A DNA stretch of 64,000 nt from Streptomyces marincola (GTDB lineage Bacteria > Actinomycetota > Actinomycetes > Streptomycetales > Streptomycetaceae), in the NCBI RefSeq assembly GCF_020410765.1, contig NZ_CP084541.1, forward strand, positions 1,235,001 to 1,299,000. Reading direction: 5' to 3'. The notes under the pieces are model-generated. The model did no database searches, had not been told where the DNA came from, and worked only from the letters and a program-made list of their open reading frames with translations. The translations under genes were made by a program, and so were the position numbers. Numbering within the stretch: position 1 is the stretch's first letter; each line of letters starts with the position of its first letter. Shown here piece by piece: positions 16,958 to 25,040 of this stretch.

Positions 16958-17013
16958 TTGGATCGACCAACATTGGCGCGGCCAACCATACACGCGTTCG
17001 TGGGCGCGGCCAA
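16958..17013. promoter_or_regulatory. Triple TTGG-N5-CCAA inverted repeat, candidate MarR operator
   Basis: Two perfect TTGG-N5-CCAA sites (16958-16970 and 16973-16985) are followed by a third with one mismatch, TGGG-N5-CCAA (17001-17013). They fill the space between the divergent NTF2-like and MarR genes. The first two sites are 15 bp apart centre to centre. The position fits autoregulation plus control of the neighbour. Confidence 0.65.
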
Positions 17014-17033
17014 CGAATTGCTACCGTGCCTCC

Positions 17034-17489
17034 GTGGACACCGAGCACACAACGCCGCCGCAGCGCCTGCGCACGCTGCCGAGCAGGCTGACCAACCAGG
17101 CGGCACTGGCCGCCAACCGGATCGTGGACCGGGCGCTCGCGGGGGCCGACTCCCGGCGCTACCACTACGCCCTGCTCGCCGCGCTTGAGGAGTACGGCCC
17201 GGCCAGCCAGGCCGCCCTCGGGCTCCGCACCGGCATCGACCGCAGCGACGTGGTGGCGACCGTCAACGACCTCGCCGAACGGCACCTGCTCGACCGCGCG
17301 CCCGACCCGCGGGACCGCCGGCGCAACGTCATCAGCATCACGGCGGCGGGCCGCGACCGGCTCGCCCACCTCGACCGGCTGCTCGCCGCCGCGCAGGACG
17401 AATTCCTGGCCCCGCTGCCCGCGGCCGACCGGCACGCCCTGACCGGCCTGCTCACCCGTCTCGTCGAGCACCACGGCCGCGCGCACTGA
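17034..17489 (+). CDS. MarR-family transcriptional regulator
   Basis: This 151-residue winged-helix regulator shows the MarR core: HYALLAALEEYGPASQAALG, then the recognition region RTGIDRSDVVATVNDLAERHLL and the wing APDPRDRRRNVISITAAG. MarR dimers usually repress adjacent genes and release on binding small aromatic ligands. The GTG at 17034 has no ribosome-binding site, but TACCGT ends exactly 6 bases upstream, so the mRNA is probably leaderless. The divergent NTF2-like gene and the operator-like repeats between them suggest a local circuit. Confidence 0.88.
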   Translation: MDTEHTTPPQRLRTLPSRLTNQAALAANRIVDRALAGADSRRYHYALLAALEEYGPASQAALGLRTGIDRSDVVATVNDLAERHLLDRAPDPRDRRRNVISITAAGRDRLAHLDRLLAAAQDEFLAPLPAADRHALTGLLTRLVEHHGRAH

Positions 17490-17571
17490 CCGCGCGGGGG
17501 CCCGCGTGCCGACGGGCCCGGCCGCCGCGCGGCCGGTTCTGTGTCAGTGGGCGGTGGCAGACTTCCGTCGC

Positions 17572-18075
17572 ATGAGCGAGCGAGTGGGTCTGAGGGACGT
17601 CGAGCCGGGCGACGTGGAGGTGTTCTTCGCGCAGGAGCAGGACCCGGAGGCGGCGCGGCGGGCCGACTTCCCGCCCCGGGAGCGCGACGCCTTCATGGCG
17701 CACTGGAGGACGCGGGTGCTCGGCGACCCGACCGTGCTCGTCCAGGCCGTCACCGTCGACGGGGAGTTGGCGGGCAACGTGGTGGCCTGGTGGCAGGAGG
17801 AGCGGCGCTTCCTCGGGTACTGGTTGGGCAGGCGGTACTGGGGCCGGGGCGTCGGCACCCGGGCGCTCGCGCTCTTCCTGGCCCGCGAGACCACCCGCCC
17901 GCTGTACGCCGACCCCTTCGCGGGGAACACCGGATCGCTGCGGCTGCTGGAGAAGCACGGCTTCTCGCGCGTCGGGACCGTCAGGTACGGGGGGAGCGAG
18001 CACGTGCTGATGGAGCTGCCCGCGACCGCCGCCGACGGCTCAGGGGCCCCCGGCGCGGCGGCGGGGCGGGGCTGA
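17572..18075 (+). CDS. GNAT N-acetyltransferase
   Basis: This 167-residue GNAT protein of the RimJ/RimL-like type has the acetyl-CoA pyrophosphate loop in RRYWGRGVGTRAL and the following helix. The C-terminal NTGSLRLLEKHGFSRVG is the usual Asn-rich acetyltransferase signature. The substrate could be a protein N-terminus, an antibiotic or a small amine. The ATG at 17572 lacks a ribosome-binding site; CAGACT lies 9 bases upstream. It converges with the mannosyltransferase gene, 22 bases away. Confidence 0.85.
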   Translation: MSERVGLRDVEPGDVEVFFAQEQDPEAARRADFPPRERDAFMAHWRTRVLGDPTVLVQAVTVDGELAGNVVAWWQEERRFLGYWLGRRYWGRGVGTRALALFLARETTRPLYADPFAGNTGSLRLLEKHGFSRVGTVRYGGSEHVLMELPATAADGSGAPGAAAGRG

Positions 18076-18097
18076 GGTGTCCTGGGCCGCCCCGCGC

Positions 18098-19252
18098 TCA
18101 GTCGAGCAGCGCGCGCAGCCGTTGCACCAGCAGGTCCCAGCGCCAGCGCTCCTCGACCCAGGCCCGGCCGCGTTCGCCCATGCGGCGGCGCAGCTCCGCG
18201 TCCCCGAGCAGGGTCGAGATCCGCTCCGCGGTCTCCGCCGGCGCCCCCTCCCCCGCGCCGCGCACGACCCACCCGGTCTCCCCGTCGAGCACCGCGTCGG
18301 GGGCCCCGCCGGAATCCCCCGCGACGACCGGCAGGCCGGTCGCCGACGCCTCCAGGTAGACGATGCCGAGCCCTTCCACGTCGAGGCCGCCGCGCCGGGT
18401 GCGGCAGGGCATCGCGAACACGTCGCCCGCGCCGAAGTGCGCGGGCAGTTCCTCCCACGGCACCTCGCCCGTGAACCGCACGGCCTCGCTGACGCCCAGG
18501 CCCGCCGCCAGCTTCTCCAGATCGGCCCGGTACGGGCCGCCGCCCACGATCAGCAGCACCGTCTCCGGGTGCGCGGCGAGGACGTGCGGCAGGGCCCGGA
18601 TCAACGTGTCCTGGCCCTTGCGCGGCACCAGCCGGGAGACGCACACCACCACGGGGCGGTCCGTGAGGCCGAGCGCGGCGCGCACCGCGTCGCCGCCCGA
18701 GCCCGGGTGGAAGGTCTTCTCGTCGACACCGGGCGGCAGTTGCGCCATCCGACCGGCCGCTTCTGGCGTGAGCGCGCGGGCGATACGGCCGCGGGTGTAC
18801 TCGCCGAGGTAGGTCACGGTGTCGACGGACTCGCCGATGCGCCGCAACAGCGTGCGCGCCCCGGGCAGTTGCGCCCACCCGGCCTCGTGCCCGTGCGTGG
18901 TCGCCACCAGGCGCTCGGCGCCCGCGGCCCGCAGGGCGGGGGCCATCAGCCCGAGCGGCGCGGCGGCGCCGAACCACACGGCGGTGCAGCCGTGCGCCCG
19001 CAGCAGCGCGGCGGCGCGCCGGGTGGCCCGCCGGGTCGGCAGCAGCACGGTGGTGCGGTCGCGCACCACGGGGAACGGCTGCGCCGCGTCGAACTCGGCC
19101 ATCTCGCGCGCCTTCTCGCCGCTCCGCTGCCACGAGGAGGCGTAGACGACCACGCGCTGCGGGTCGAGGCGCGTCGCCATGTTGTGCAGGAACGCCTGGA
19201 TGCCTCCGGGGCGCGGGGGGAAGTCGTTCGTCACGATCAACGTCTTACGCAT
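18098..19252 (-). CDS. pimB: GT4 glycosyltransferase, PimB-like
   Basis: This 384-residue GT-B glycosyltransferase begins with IVTNDFPPRPGGIQAFL, closely resembling the mannosyltransferase that adds the second mannose to phosphatidylinositol mannosides in actinobacteria. The nucleotide-sugar domain shows VCVSRLVPRKGQDTLI, IVGGGPYRADLEKL and the E-x7-E element in EGLGIVYLEASATGLPVV. It would act at the cytoplasmic membrane face with GDP-mannose. The exact acceptor is inferred from similarity. TATCGT lies 8 bases before the ATG. Confidence 0.82.
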   Translation of the reverse strand: MRKTLIVTNDFPPRPGGIQAFLHNMATRLDPQRVVVYASSWQRSGEKAREMAEFDAAQPFPVVRDRTTVLLPTRRATRRAAALLRAHGCTAVWFGAAAPLGLMAPALRAAGAERLVATTHGHEAGWAQLPGARTLLRRIGESVDTVTYLGEYTRGRIARALTPEAAGRMAQLPPGVDEKTFHPGSGGDAVRAALGLTDRPVVVCVSRLVPRKGQDTLIRALPHVLAAHPETVLLIVGGGPYRADLEKLAAGLGVSEAVRFTGEVPWEELPAHFGAGDVFAMPCRTRRGGLDVEGLGIVYLEASATGLPVVAGDSGGAPDAVLDGETGWVVRGAGEGAPAETAERISTLLGDAELRRRMGERGRAWVEERWRWDLLVQRLRALLD

Positions 19253-19276
19253 CGGGTGAGACGATACCGAGCCCGG

Positions 19277-20338
19277 TCAGGGGCGGACGACGGAGGAGAC
19301 CGGCATGACGTCGACCGCCTCGTAGCGCACCCGCGCGCCCGGGTAGGGGGCGTGCACCATCTGCCCGCCGCCCACGTACATGGCCACGTGGCTCGCGTCC
19401 GCGCGGTAGACGACGATGTCGCCCGGCCGGGCCTGGGACAGCGCCACCCTGCGGCCCGCGCCCGCCTGCGCCTGGGAGGTGCGCGGCAGCGCGACGCCCG
19501 CGCGGCCCCAGGCCCACTGGATGAGCCCCGAGCAGTCGAACGCGTCGGGCCCTGCCTGCCCCCAGCCGTAGGGCAGGCCGACCGCGCCGCGGGCCGCGGC
19601 CACCGCGGCGGCGGCCCGGGACGAAACGGCGCTCGCGGGCGCCGGGGCGGCGGCGCGCGTCTCGGCGTCCGCGCCGGGGGAACGGCGCTCCGCGGCGCGG
19701 TCGGCCCGTTCCCTGGCGGCGCGTTCCGCGTCGTCGAGGCGCTCGTACAAGCGGCGCGCGGCGGCCAGCCTCGTCTGCACGGCGCGCTTGTCGCGGGCGA
19801 GGCGGGCCTGCTCCTCGGTGAGTTCCGCGAGCTGCTCCTCGGCCTCCTCGCGGCGCTGGTCGAGCACGCGCTGGGCGGCGAGCAGGTCGCGCAGTTCGGC
19901 CGCGCGCCGCGTGCCGAGCCGGTCGAACACCGCGGCGCGGTCCAGGTAGGTCTCGGGGCTGTCGGAGAGCATCAGCGTCAGCGTCGGTTCGAAGCCGCCC
20001 ACCCGGTACTCGGCGGCGGCGGCGGAACCCAGCGCGCGCCGTTTGGCGTTGACGGCCTCCTGGCTCCTGGCGACCCGGCCCTGCCGTCGTTCGAGCACGT
20101 CCCGCAGCGCGTCGACCCGCTCCGCGGTGCCGTTGTACCGGTCCACGGCCCGCTCGACCTCGGCGAAGAGACGATCCACCTCGCGCGCCGCGGCGGCGCT
20201 GTCGGCGGGGGGTGCGCCGGGTTCCGCGAGCACCGGCACGGCGCTCATGACGGCCGCCGCGGTGGCGGCGGCGGACAGCACGGTGGCCTTGGCCACCCGT
20301 CTCGGACAGGCGGGCACGTTGCGTCGTTGGGAAACCAC
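19277..20338 (-). CDS. Secreted NlpC/P60 (C40) peptidase
   Basis: This 353-residue cell-wall hydrolase has an N-terminal signal peptide (hydrophobic ATVLSAAATAAAVMSAVPVLA), a long coiled coil (about 50-210) and a C-terminal NlpC/P60 domain. The catalytic Cys is in DAFDCSGL and the His in SHVAMYVGGG, with QMVHAPYPG near the end. It would cut stem peptides of peptidoglycan. The GTG at 20338 has GAAGGGAG 11 bases upstream. The next gene upstream encodes a close paralogue, suggesting duplication. The 185-bp gap between them holds its own promoter region. Confidence 0.88.
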   Translation of the reverse strand: MVSQRRNVPACPRRVAKATVLSAAATAAAVMSAVPVLAEPGAPPADSAAAAREVDRLFAEVERAVDRYNGTAERVDALRDVLERRQGRVARSQEAVNAKRRALGSAAAAEYRVGGFEPTLTLMLSDSPETYLDRAAVFDRLGTRRAAELRDLLAAQRVLDQRREEAEEQLAELTEEQARLARDKRAVQTRLAAARRLYERLDDAERAARERADRAAERRSPGADAETRAAAPAPASAVSSRAAAAVAAARGAVGLPYGWGQAGPDAFDCSGLIQWAWGRAGVALPRTSQAQAGAGRRVALSQARPGDIVVYRADASHVAMYVGGGQMVHAPYPGARVRYEAVDVMPVSSVVRP

Positions 20339-20523
20339 TGCGGGCCGCGCTCCCTTCGGTGGGGACCTGAGCGCAGCAGAATGTAGCGGCGAGGCAGTGG
20401 GAGTTGACGGATGACGGCCGCCCGCGCGCCCGGACGGAACGCACAACCGCAGGTCACCCGGGGCGCGCGACGGCGCGCGTTGACCCCGGATCACCTGGTT
20501 GGCGCAGGTTCGGACCGCCCGGG

Positions 20524-21606
20524 TCAGCCGACGCGGACGCCGTACTGGAACGGCATCGCGTTGATGGAGAGGTACTCGACGCTGGCGCCGGGCCGCGGCG
20601 CGTGGATGATCTGCCCGTTGCCTGCGTAGATGCCGACGTGGTGCAGGTCGCTGTAGAAGAACACGAGGTCGCCGGGCGCGAGTTGACTCTGGCTCAACGC
20701 CGGGCCCATCCCGGCCTGCGCCTGCGAGGTGCGGGGCAGCGAGACGCCGGCCTGGCCGAACGCCCAGGTGGTCAGGCCCGAGCAGTCGAACGCGTCGGGA
20801 CCGGTGGCGCTCCACACGTAGGGCGCGCCGATCTTGGTCGCCGCGGCGTTCAGCGCGGTGAGACCGTAGGAGGTGCCGATGCCGGCGCTCTCGACGGTGC
20901 CGCCGCCACCGCCGGCCCCCGCCCCGCCCGAGCGCGAGGAGGCGTCCCTGTTGGCCCGCGCCTCGGCCTCGGCCGCCGCCGCGGCCTCCTCGTCGGCGAT
21001 GCGCTGCCGCTCCTCCTCGGTGAGGGTGTTGAGCAGCGACTGGGCGTCGTTGAGCTTGCCCTGGATGGTGTCCTTCTGGTCCCCCAGCTCGCCGCGCAGC
21101 TCCTCAAGCTCCGCGAGCCGGTCGGTGGCCTCCTGGCGCTGCTGGTCGAGGGTGCGCTGCCGCTCCTCGATGAGCCGCAGCGTCTCGGCCTGCTTGCCGC
21201 TGACCTGGTCGAGCGTGGAGGCCTGGTCGAGGTAGGCGTCCGGGTCCGAGGAGAGGAACAGTTGCAGCGACGGGTCGAGCCCGCCGTTGCGGTACTGGGC
21301 GGAGGCGACGGAGCCGAGCGTGCTGCGCAGCTCGTTCAGCTCCTCCTGGCCGCGCGCGGTGGAGTCCTGCAACTCCTCGACCTCGGCCTGGAGTTCCTCC
21401 TCGCGCTCCTTGGCGCCGTTGTACTCCTCGGTGGCGGCCTCCGCCTCCTGGTACAGCCGGTCGACCTCCTCCTGCACATCCTGGACGGAGGGGGCGGGGT
21501 CGGCCTGCGCCGTCTGCGAGGACAGCGCGACGGTCGCGACCGCGGTGGCGCCGAAAAAGGTGACACGGGCCCGGCTCGGCTGCTTGGGACGACGGTGGGA
21601 CGCCAC
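20524..21606 (-). CDS. Secreted NlpC/P60 (C40) peptidase with long leader
   Basis: This 360-residue paralogue of the downstream gene has a signal peptide ending about residue 35 (SSQTAQA), a coiled coil (about 40-215), a Gly-rich hinge and a C40 peptidase domain. Catalytic residues are Cys in DAFDCSGL and His in LHHVGIYAG, followed by IIHAPRPG. It should hydrolyse peptidoglycan peptides outside the cell during growth or division, as related RipA/SwlC-like enzymes do. The GTG at 21606 has AAGGAG 9 bases upstream. A 351-bp intergenic leader precedes it, with conserved-looking structure described separately. Confidence 0.9.
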   Translation of the reverse strand: MASHRRPKQPSRARVTFFGATAVATVALSSQTAQADPAPSVQDVQEEVDRLYQEAEAATEEYNGAKEREEELQAEVEELQDSTARGQEELNELRSTLGSVASAQYRNGGLDPSLQLFLSSDPDAYLDQASTLDQVSGKQAETLRLIEERQRTLDQQRQEATDRLAELEELRGELGDQKDTIQGKLNDAQSLLNTLTEEERQRIADEEAAAAAEAEARANRDASSRSGGAGAGGGGGTVESAGIGTSYGLTALNAAATKIGAPYVWSATGPDAFDCSGLTTWAFGQAGVSLPRTSQAQAGMGPALSQSQLAPGDLVFFYSDLHHVGIYAGNGQIIHAPRPGASVEYLSINAMPFQYGVRVG

Positions 21607-21795
21607 TGGGGCGAGCTCCTTCTTCCTCAGCCGCCTGCCGGGTGTGGGGGCCTGGCCCCGGCTCCGCGCGGCGCGGAATCGGCGGTTCCCCCGCGGACAT
21701 CCCTGGTGGATGGTCTACCGCGCGGAGGTTCGACGCCCGACCTTAGCGAGGTCGGATTCGTTCCTTCAAATCCCCCCGGCGATTTTTTACTTACC
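21607..21795 (-). promoter_or_regulatory. Structured 5' leader, possible c-di-AMP (ydaO-like) element
   Basis: The 351 bases before the NlpC/P60 gene hold no gene. On the minus strand the transcript would contain AACGAAUCCGACC (21750-21762), which forms a 6-bp hairpin with GGUCGG (21737-21755). It also contains AGGGAUGUCC (about 21695-21704), GGGGGAACCGCC (21681-21692) and CACCCGGCAGGCGGCUGAGG (21625-21644). Similar pieces occur in ydaO c-di-AMP riboswitches, which precede cell-wall hydrolase genes in Streptomyces, but their order and spacing here do not match the canonical fold. I treat it as a structured leader of uncertain class. The part from 21796 to 21957 shows nothing I can name. Confidence 0.4.
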
Positions 21796-21957
21796 TCACA
21801 CGGGCCGCGACCGCCACGGCACCCTGGGTGGCGGACGAGGGGGGACCGACCGGACCAGGGGCGCGAACCGCGGGCAATCCGCCCGCATCCCGCCGGATCG
21901 GCCCGTACCCACCGGAACGCCGGCGGCGCGGGCGGGAGGCGTCGCCGGCGGAACGGG

Positions 21958-23316
21958 TCACGTGCGGTCGAGCCGCCTCAGCAGCAGGGTCGCGGACACC
22001 GGGCGGGCCCCGGCCCTCGCCACCCCGTCGGCGACCTCGCGGTCGGCGGAGACCACCACCACGGGCCGCCCCGGCGGTTCGGCCCGTACCAGCCGCCGGA
22101 TCAGCTCGTCCGCGGTCTGCCGGGGCTTGCTGAACAGCACGCGCACCCCGCGCGGCGGGCTGAGCAGCACCGGCGCGGTCAGCTCGGCGCCGTCGAAGAC
22201 GCACGTCATCTCGGCCCCGGTCTGCGCCGCGAGCACCGCGAGGCCCCGCATCAGCCGCAGCCGCTGCCGCTCAAGGGGCAGCGCCGGGTAGCCCGTCTTC
22301 GTCACGTTGTAGCCGTCCACCACCAGGTGGGCCTGGGGCAGCGCGAGCAGTTGGTCGAGCAGCGCGGGGTCGTCCTCGGCCAGCGCGCGGTGCGCGATGT
22401 CCTGCGGCGACATCCCGCCGGGCTCGATGGCCTCGACGGTCTGGGCGGGCTTCAGCTCCGTCGGTGGCAGGGCCAGTTCGCGCCGGATGCCCTGGGCCGC
22501 GTCGAGGACGGTGTCGAGCAGCAGCCGCAGCCGCATGTCCTCGATGCCCCGCCCCTCGCGGACCGCCTTGCGGCTGGACTCCAGGGCCGACTCCGCCTCG
22601 CTCAGCCGGGCCCGCAGCCGCCGGGCCTCGCCCTCGGCGGCGGCCCTGGCCGCGGTCGCCTCGGCGCGGGCGGCCTCCGACTCGGCCCGCAGCTTGCGCA
22701 GCGCCGCCTCGCCGCGCCGCACGTCGGCCAGCGCGCTGCGGAGCTTGCGGTGCACCGCGTCGTTCTCCTTGCGCGCCGCCTCAAGTTCCGTGCGCAGGCG
22801 CTCGCCCTCGGCGCGCGCGCCGGCGCGCGCCTGGTCCAGTTCCTCGCGCAGCCTGGCCAGTTCCCGCTCGCGCTCGCGTTCCCGCTGCTCGGACTGCGCG
22901 CGCTGCGCCTCCTCGCTCGCGGCGGCCACCAGCTTGGCCCAGCCCGAGGGGCGCAGCAGGAAGGCGGCAGCGGCCACGTCGGCCGGGTCGGCCGCGGGCG
23001 GCGGCGTGCCGCGTTCCACCGCCTCGGCCAGTTCGGGTTCCACGGCGCGCAGCCGCGCGGCCACGCGCTGGCGGAAGACGGCGTCGTCCTCCAGCGCGGT
23101 GGCCATGGCGGTGCCGCCGAACTTCACCCGCCGGGAGGGCGTGAACCGCGCGTACTGCCGGAGTGCGGGGGGCAGTTCCGCGAGGGTCAGGGCACCGAAC
23201 GCGTCACCGGCGAGTGCGATGACGCGGTGCCGGACCCGGTCCGGCAGGGGACGGTCGAGCGTCTCGTCCGGCTCGGACCGCCCCGTCTCCTGCTCGCCCT
23301 CCGTGGAGTCCACCAC
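21958..23316 (-). CDS. NYN-domain protein with long coiled coil
   Basis: This 452-residue protein has an N-terminal helical domain (about 25-130), a long charged coiled coil (about 135-265, rich in Arg/Glu/Ala) and a C-terminal NYN (YacP-like, PIN-related) domain. The NYN part starts at HLVVDGYNVTKTGYP, with acidic residues in VDGYN, CVFDGAE and VVSADREV that could hold a metal. NYN domains are predicted RNA nucleases. No signal peptide or membrane segment is seen. The GTG start at 23316 is followed by a second GTG. The target RNA is unknown. Confidence 0.82.
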   Translation of the reverse strand: MVDSTEGEQETGRSEPDETLDRPLPDRVRHRVIALAGDAFGALTLAELPPALRQYARFTPSRRVKFGGTAMATALEDDAVFRQRVAARLRAVEPELAEAVERGTPPPAADPADVAAAAFLLRPSGWAKLVAAASEEAQRAQSEQRERERERELARLREELDQARAGARAEGERLRTELEAARKENDAVHRKLRSALADVRRGEAALRKLRAESEAARAEATAARAAAEGEARRLRARLSEAESALESSRKAVREGRGIEDMRLRLLLDTVLDAAQGIRRELALPPTELKPAQTVEAIEPGGMSPQDIAHRALAEDDPALLDQLLALPQAHLVVDGYNVTKTGYPALPLERQRLRLMRGLAVLAAQTGAEMTCVFDGAELTAPVLLSPPRGVRVLFSKPRQTADELIRRLVRAEPPGRPVVVVSADREVADGVARAGARPVSATLLLRRLDRT

Positions 23317-23444
23317 CGTTCACACCATCCGTAGGCCCGGTCGTCGTCGACGTTCACCCTACGGCCTGGTAGCCGTCACGGCCCACGTACCGGGCTATGG
23401 TGAGCCCTGCGTACCGCGTCCGCCGCAAGGAAGAGGCCCCAGCC

Positions 23445-23726
23445 GTGATCACTTCGATCGTGCTCATCAAGACCAGTGTGGACCGCGTCCCGGAGGTCGC
23501 GGAGCAGATCGCGGCGCTCGAAGGGGTCAGCGAGGTCTACTCGGTGACCGGCCCCCACGACCTCATCGCCATGGTCCGCGTGCACAGCCACGACGATCTC
23601 GCGGAAGTGATCCCCGGCCGCATCAGCAAGGTTCCGGGCGTCGAGTCGACCGAGACCCACATCGCCTTCAGGACCTACTCGCGGCACGACCTGGAAGCCG
23701 CGTTCGCCATCGGCCTCGACGCCTGA
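23445..23726 (+). CDS. Stand-alone Lrp/AsnC ligand-binding (RAM) protein
   Basis: This 93-residue protein consists only of the RAM (ACT-like) effector domain of Lrp/AsnC regulators, with no DNA-binding helix-turn-helix. It shows SIVLIKTSVDRVPEVAEQIA, SEVYSVTGPHDLIAMVRV and FRTYSRHDLEAAFAIGLDA. Such proteins bind amino acids and oligomerise, and may modulate full-length Lrp proteins. The GTG at 23445 has AAGGAAGAGG about 8 bases upstream. It converges with trpD 26 bases away; a link to tryptophan is only positional. Confidence 0.85.
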   Translation: MITSIVLIKTSVDRVPEVAEQIAALEGVSEVYSVTGPHDLIAMVRVHSHDDLAEVIPGRISKVPGVESTETHIAFRTYSRHDLEAAFAIGLDA

Positions 23727-23752
23727 ACGCCCCCCGCCGTGCCGCGGCGGGC

Positions 23753-24817
23753 CTACCTGTGGGTGGCGGCGACCCAGCGCCTGAGCGTCTCCCCCGCGGC
23801 GCCCGAGTCGATGGACTCGGCCGCGCGCGCCATCCCCTCGGCGATCCGGTCGGTGAGCGGCGCGTCCCTCGGGTCGAGCGCGGCCAGGGCAGCAGCCGAG
23901 TTGAGCAGGACCGCGTCCCGCACGGGTCCTGTCTCGCCGTCGAGGAGCCTGCGGGCGACATCCGCGTTGTAGGCGGCGTCGGCGCCGCGCAGGGCCTCGA
24001 CCGGGGCCAGTGAGAGGCCGACGTCCCGCGGATCGAAGGACTGCTCGGTGACCTTGCCGTCCTGCACGATCCACACCGTGGACGTAGAGGTGACGGTCAG
24101 CTCGTCAAGACCGTCGTCGCCGCGGAAGACGAGCGCGGAGGTGCCCCGTTCCGCCAGGACGCCCGCCACGATCGGCGCCATCCGCCGGTCCGCGACACCG
24201 GTGGCCTGCGCGGGGACGCGGGCCGGGTTCGTCAGCGGGCCGAGGAAGTTGAACGTGGTCGGGATGCCGAGCTCCTTCCTGGCCAGGCCCGCGTGCCGCA
24301 GGGCGGGGTGGAAGGTGACCGCGAAGCAGAAGCTGATGCCGGCCTCGACCGCGACCTCCGCGACCCGCCGCGGCTCCAGGTCGAGGTTCACGCCCAGCTC
24401 GCCCAGCACGTCCGAGGCGCCGCTCGCGCTGGACGCGGCGCGGTTGCCGTGCTTGACGACCGTCGCGCCGGTGCCGGCCACGACGATCGCGGACATCGTC
24501 GAGATGTTGACCGTCCTGGCCCGGTCGCCGCCGGTGCCGACGATGTCGACCGCGGGGCCCGGCACCTCGATGAGATGGGCGTGCCGGTACATGGCCCGCA
24601 CCAGTCCCGTGACCTCCCCGACCGTCTCGCCCTTGGCGCGCAGCGCCACCGCGAAGCCGGCGATCTGCACGTCGGTGGCCTCGCCGCTCATGATGCGGTC
24701 CATCGCCCAGGCCGCCTCGTCGGGCGTGAGGTCCTGGCCGGCGAGCAGCGTACTCAGCACGTCGGGCCAGGTGTGTGCCGCCGCGGGGTCGCCTCCGGCG
24801 GGGGTCACAACGCTCAT
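23753..24817 (-). CDS. trpD: Anthranilate phosphoribosyltransferase
   Basis: TrpD transfers phosphoribose from PRPP to anthranilate, the second step of tryptophan synthesis after TrpEG. The 354 residues show DIVGTGGDRARTVNIST (PRPP binding), KHGNRAASSASGASDVLGELG, and FCFAVTFHPALRHAG and FNFLGPLTNPARV near anthranilate. The ATG at 24817 is chosen because AGGAG lies 8 bases upstream; the GTG at 24826 would overlap that site. It stands alone about 18 kb from trpEG and has no leader peptide of its own that I can see. Confidence 0.95.
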   Translation of the reverse strand: MSVVTPAGGDPAAAHTWPDVLSTLLAGQDLTPDEAAWAMDRIMSGEATDVQIAGFAVALRAKGETVGEVTGLVRAMYRHAHLIEVPGPAVDIVGTGGDRARTVNISTMSAIVVAGTGATVVKHGNRAASSASGASDVLGELGVNLDLEPRRVAEVAVEAGISFCFAVTFHPALRHAGLARKELGIPTTFNFLGPLTNPARVPAQATGVADRRMAPIVAGVLAERGTSALVFRGDDGLDELTVTSTSTVWIVQDGKVTEQSFDPRDVGLSLAPVEALRGADAAYNADVARRLLDGETGPVRDAVLLNSAAALAALDPRDAPLTDRIAEGMARAAESIDSGAAGETLRRWVAATHR

Positions 24818-24946
24818 GGGAATCACTCCTGGCGAGTCGGCTGACGGTCCGGCCCGAGCCTAGCGGTGGCGCGGTGCGCCGCGGACAGCATGCCCGTACT
24901 GCGGACGCCCGCGACAGGCGCGAGCGGAAGCGCGCGAGGGCGCGCG

Positions 24947-24996
24947 GAAGGGGCCGTTGCCCCCCGCCCGCACGGGCGGGGGGCAACGGCCCCTTC
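24947..24996 (-). terminator. Very strong hairpin terminator after qcrB
   Basis: A perfect 24-bp stem (24947-24970 with 24973-24996) with a 2-base loop lies 44 bases after the qcrB stop. It separates the ctaE-qcrCAB unit from trpD, which is read in the same direction. Confidence 0.85.
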
Positions 24997-25040
24997 AGGT
25001 GAGGGCCCGGCGCCGGGGGCGTGCCCCGGCGCCCGGCGCC

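Noticed and set aside
20462..20480. GC-rich self-complementary stretch between the two NlpC/P60 genes
   Set aside because: The arms are short simple CGCG runs that occur often in this genome; not distinct enough to call a terminator.
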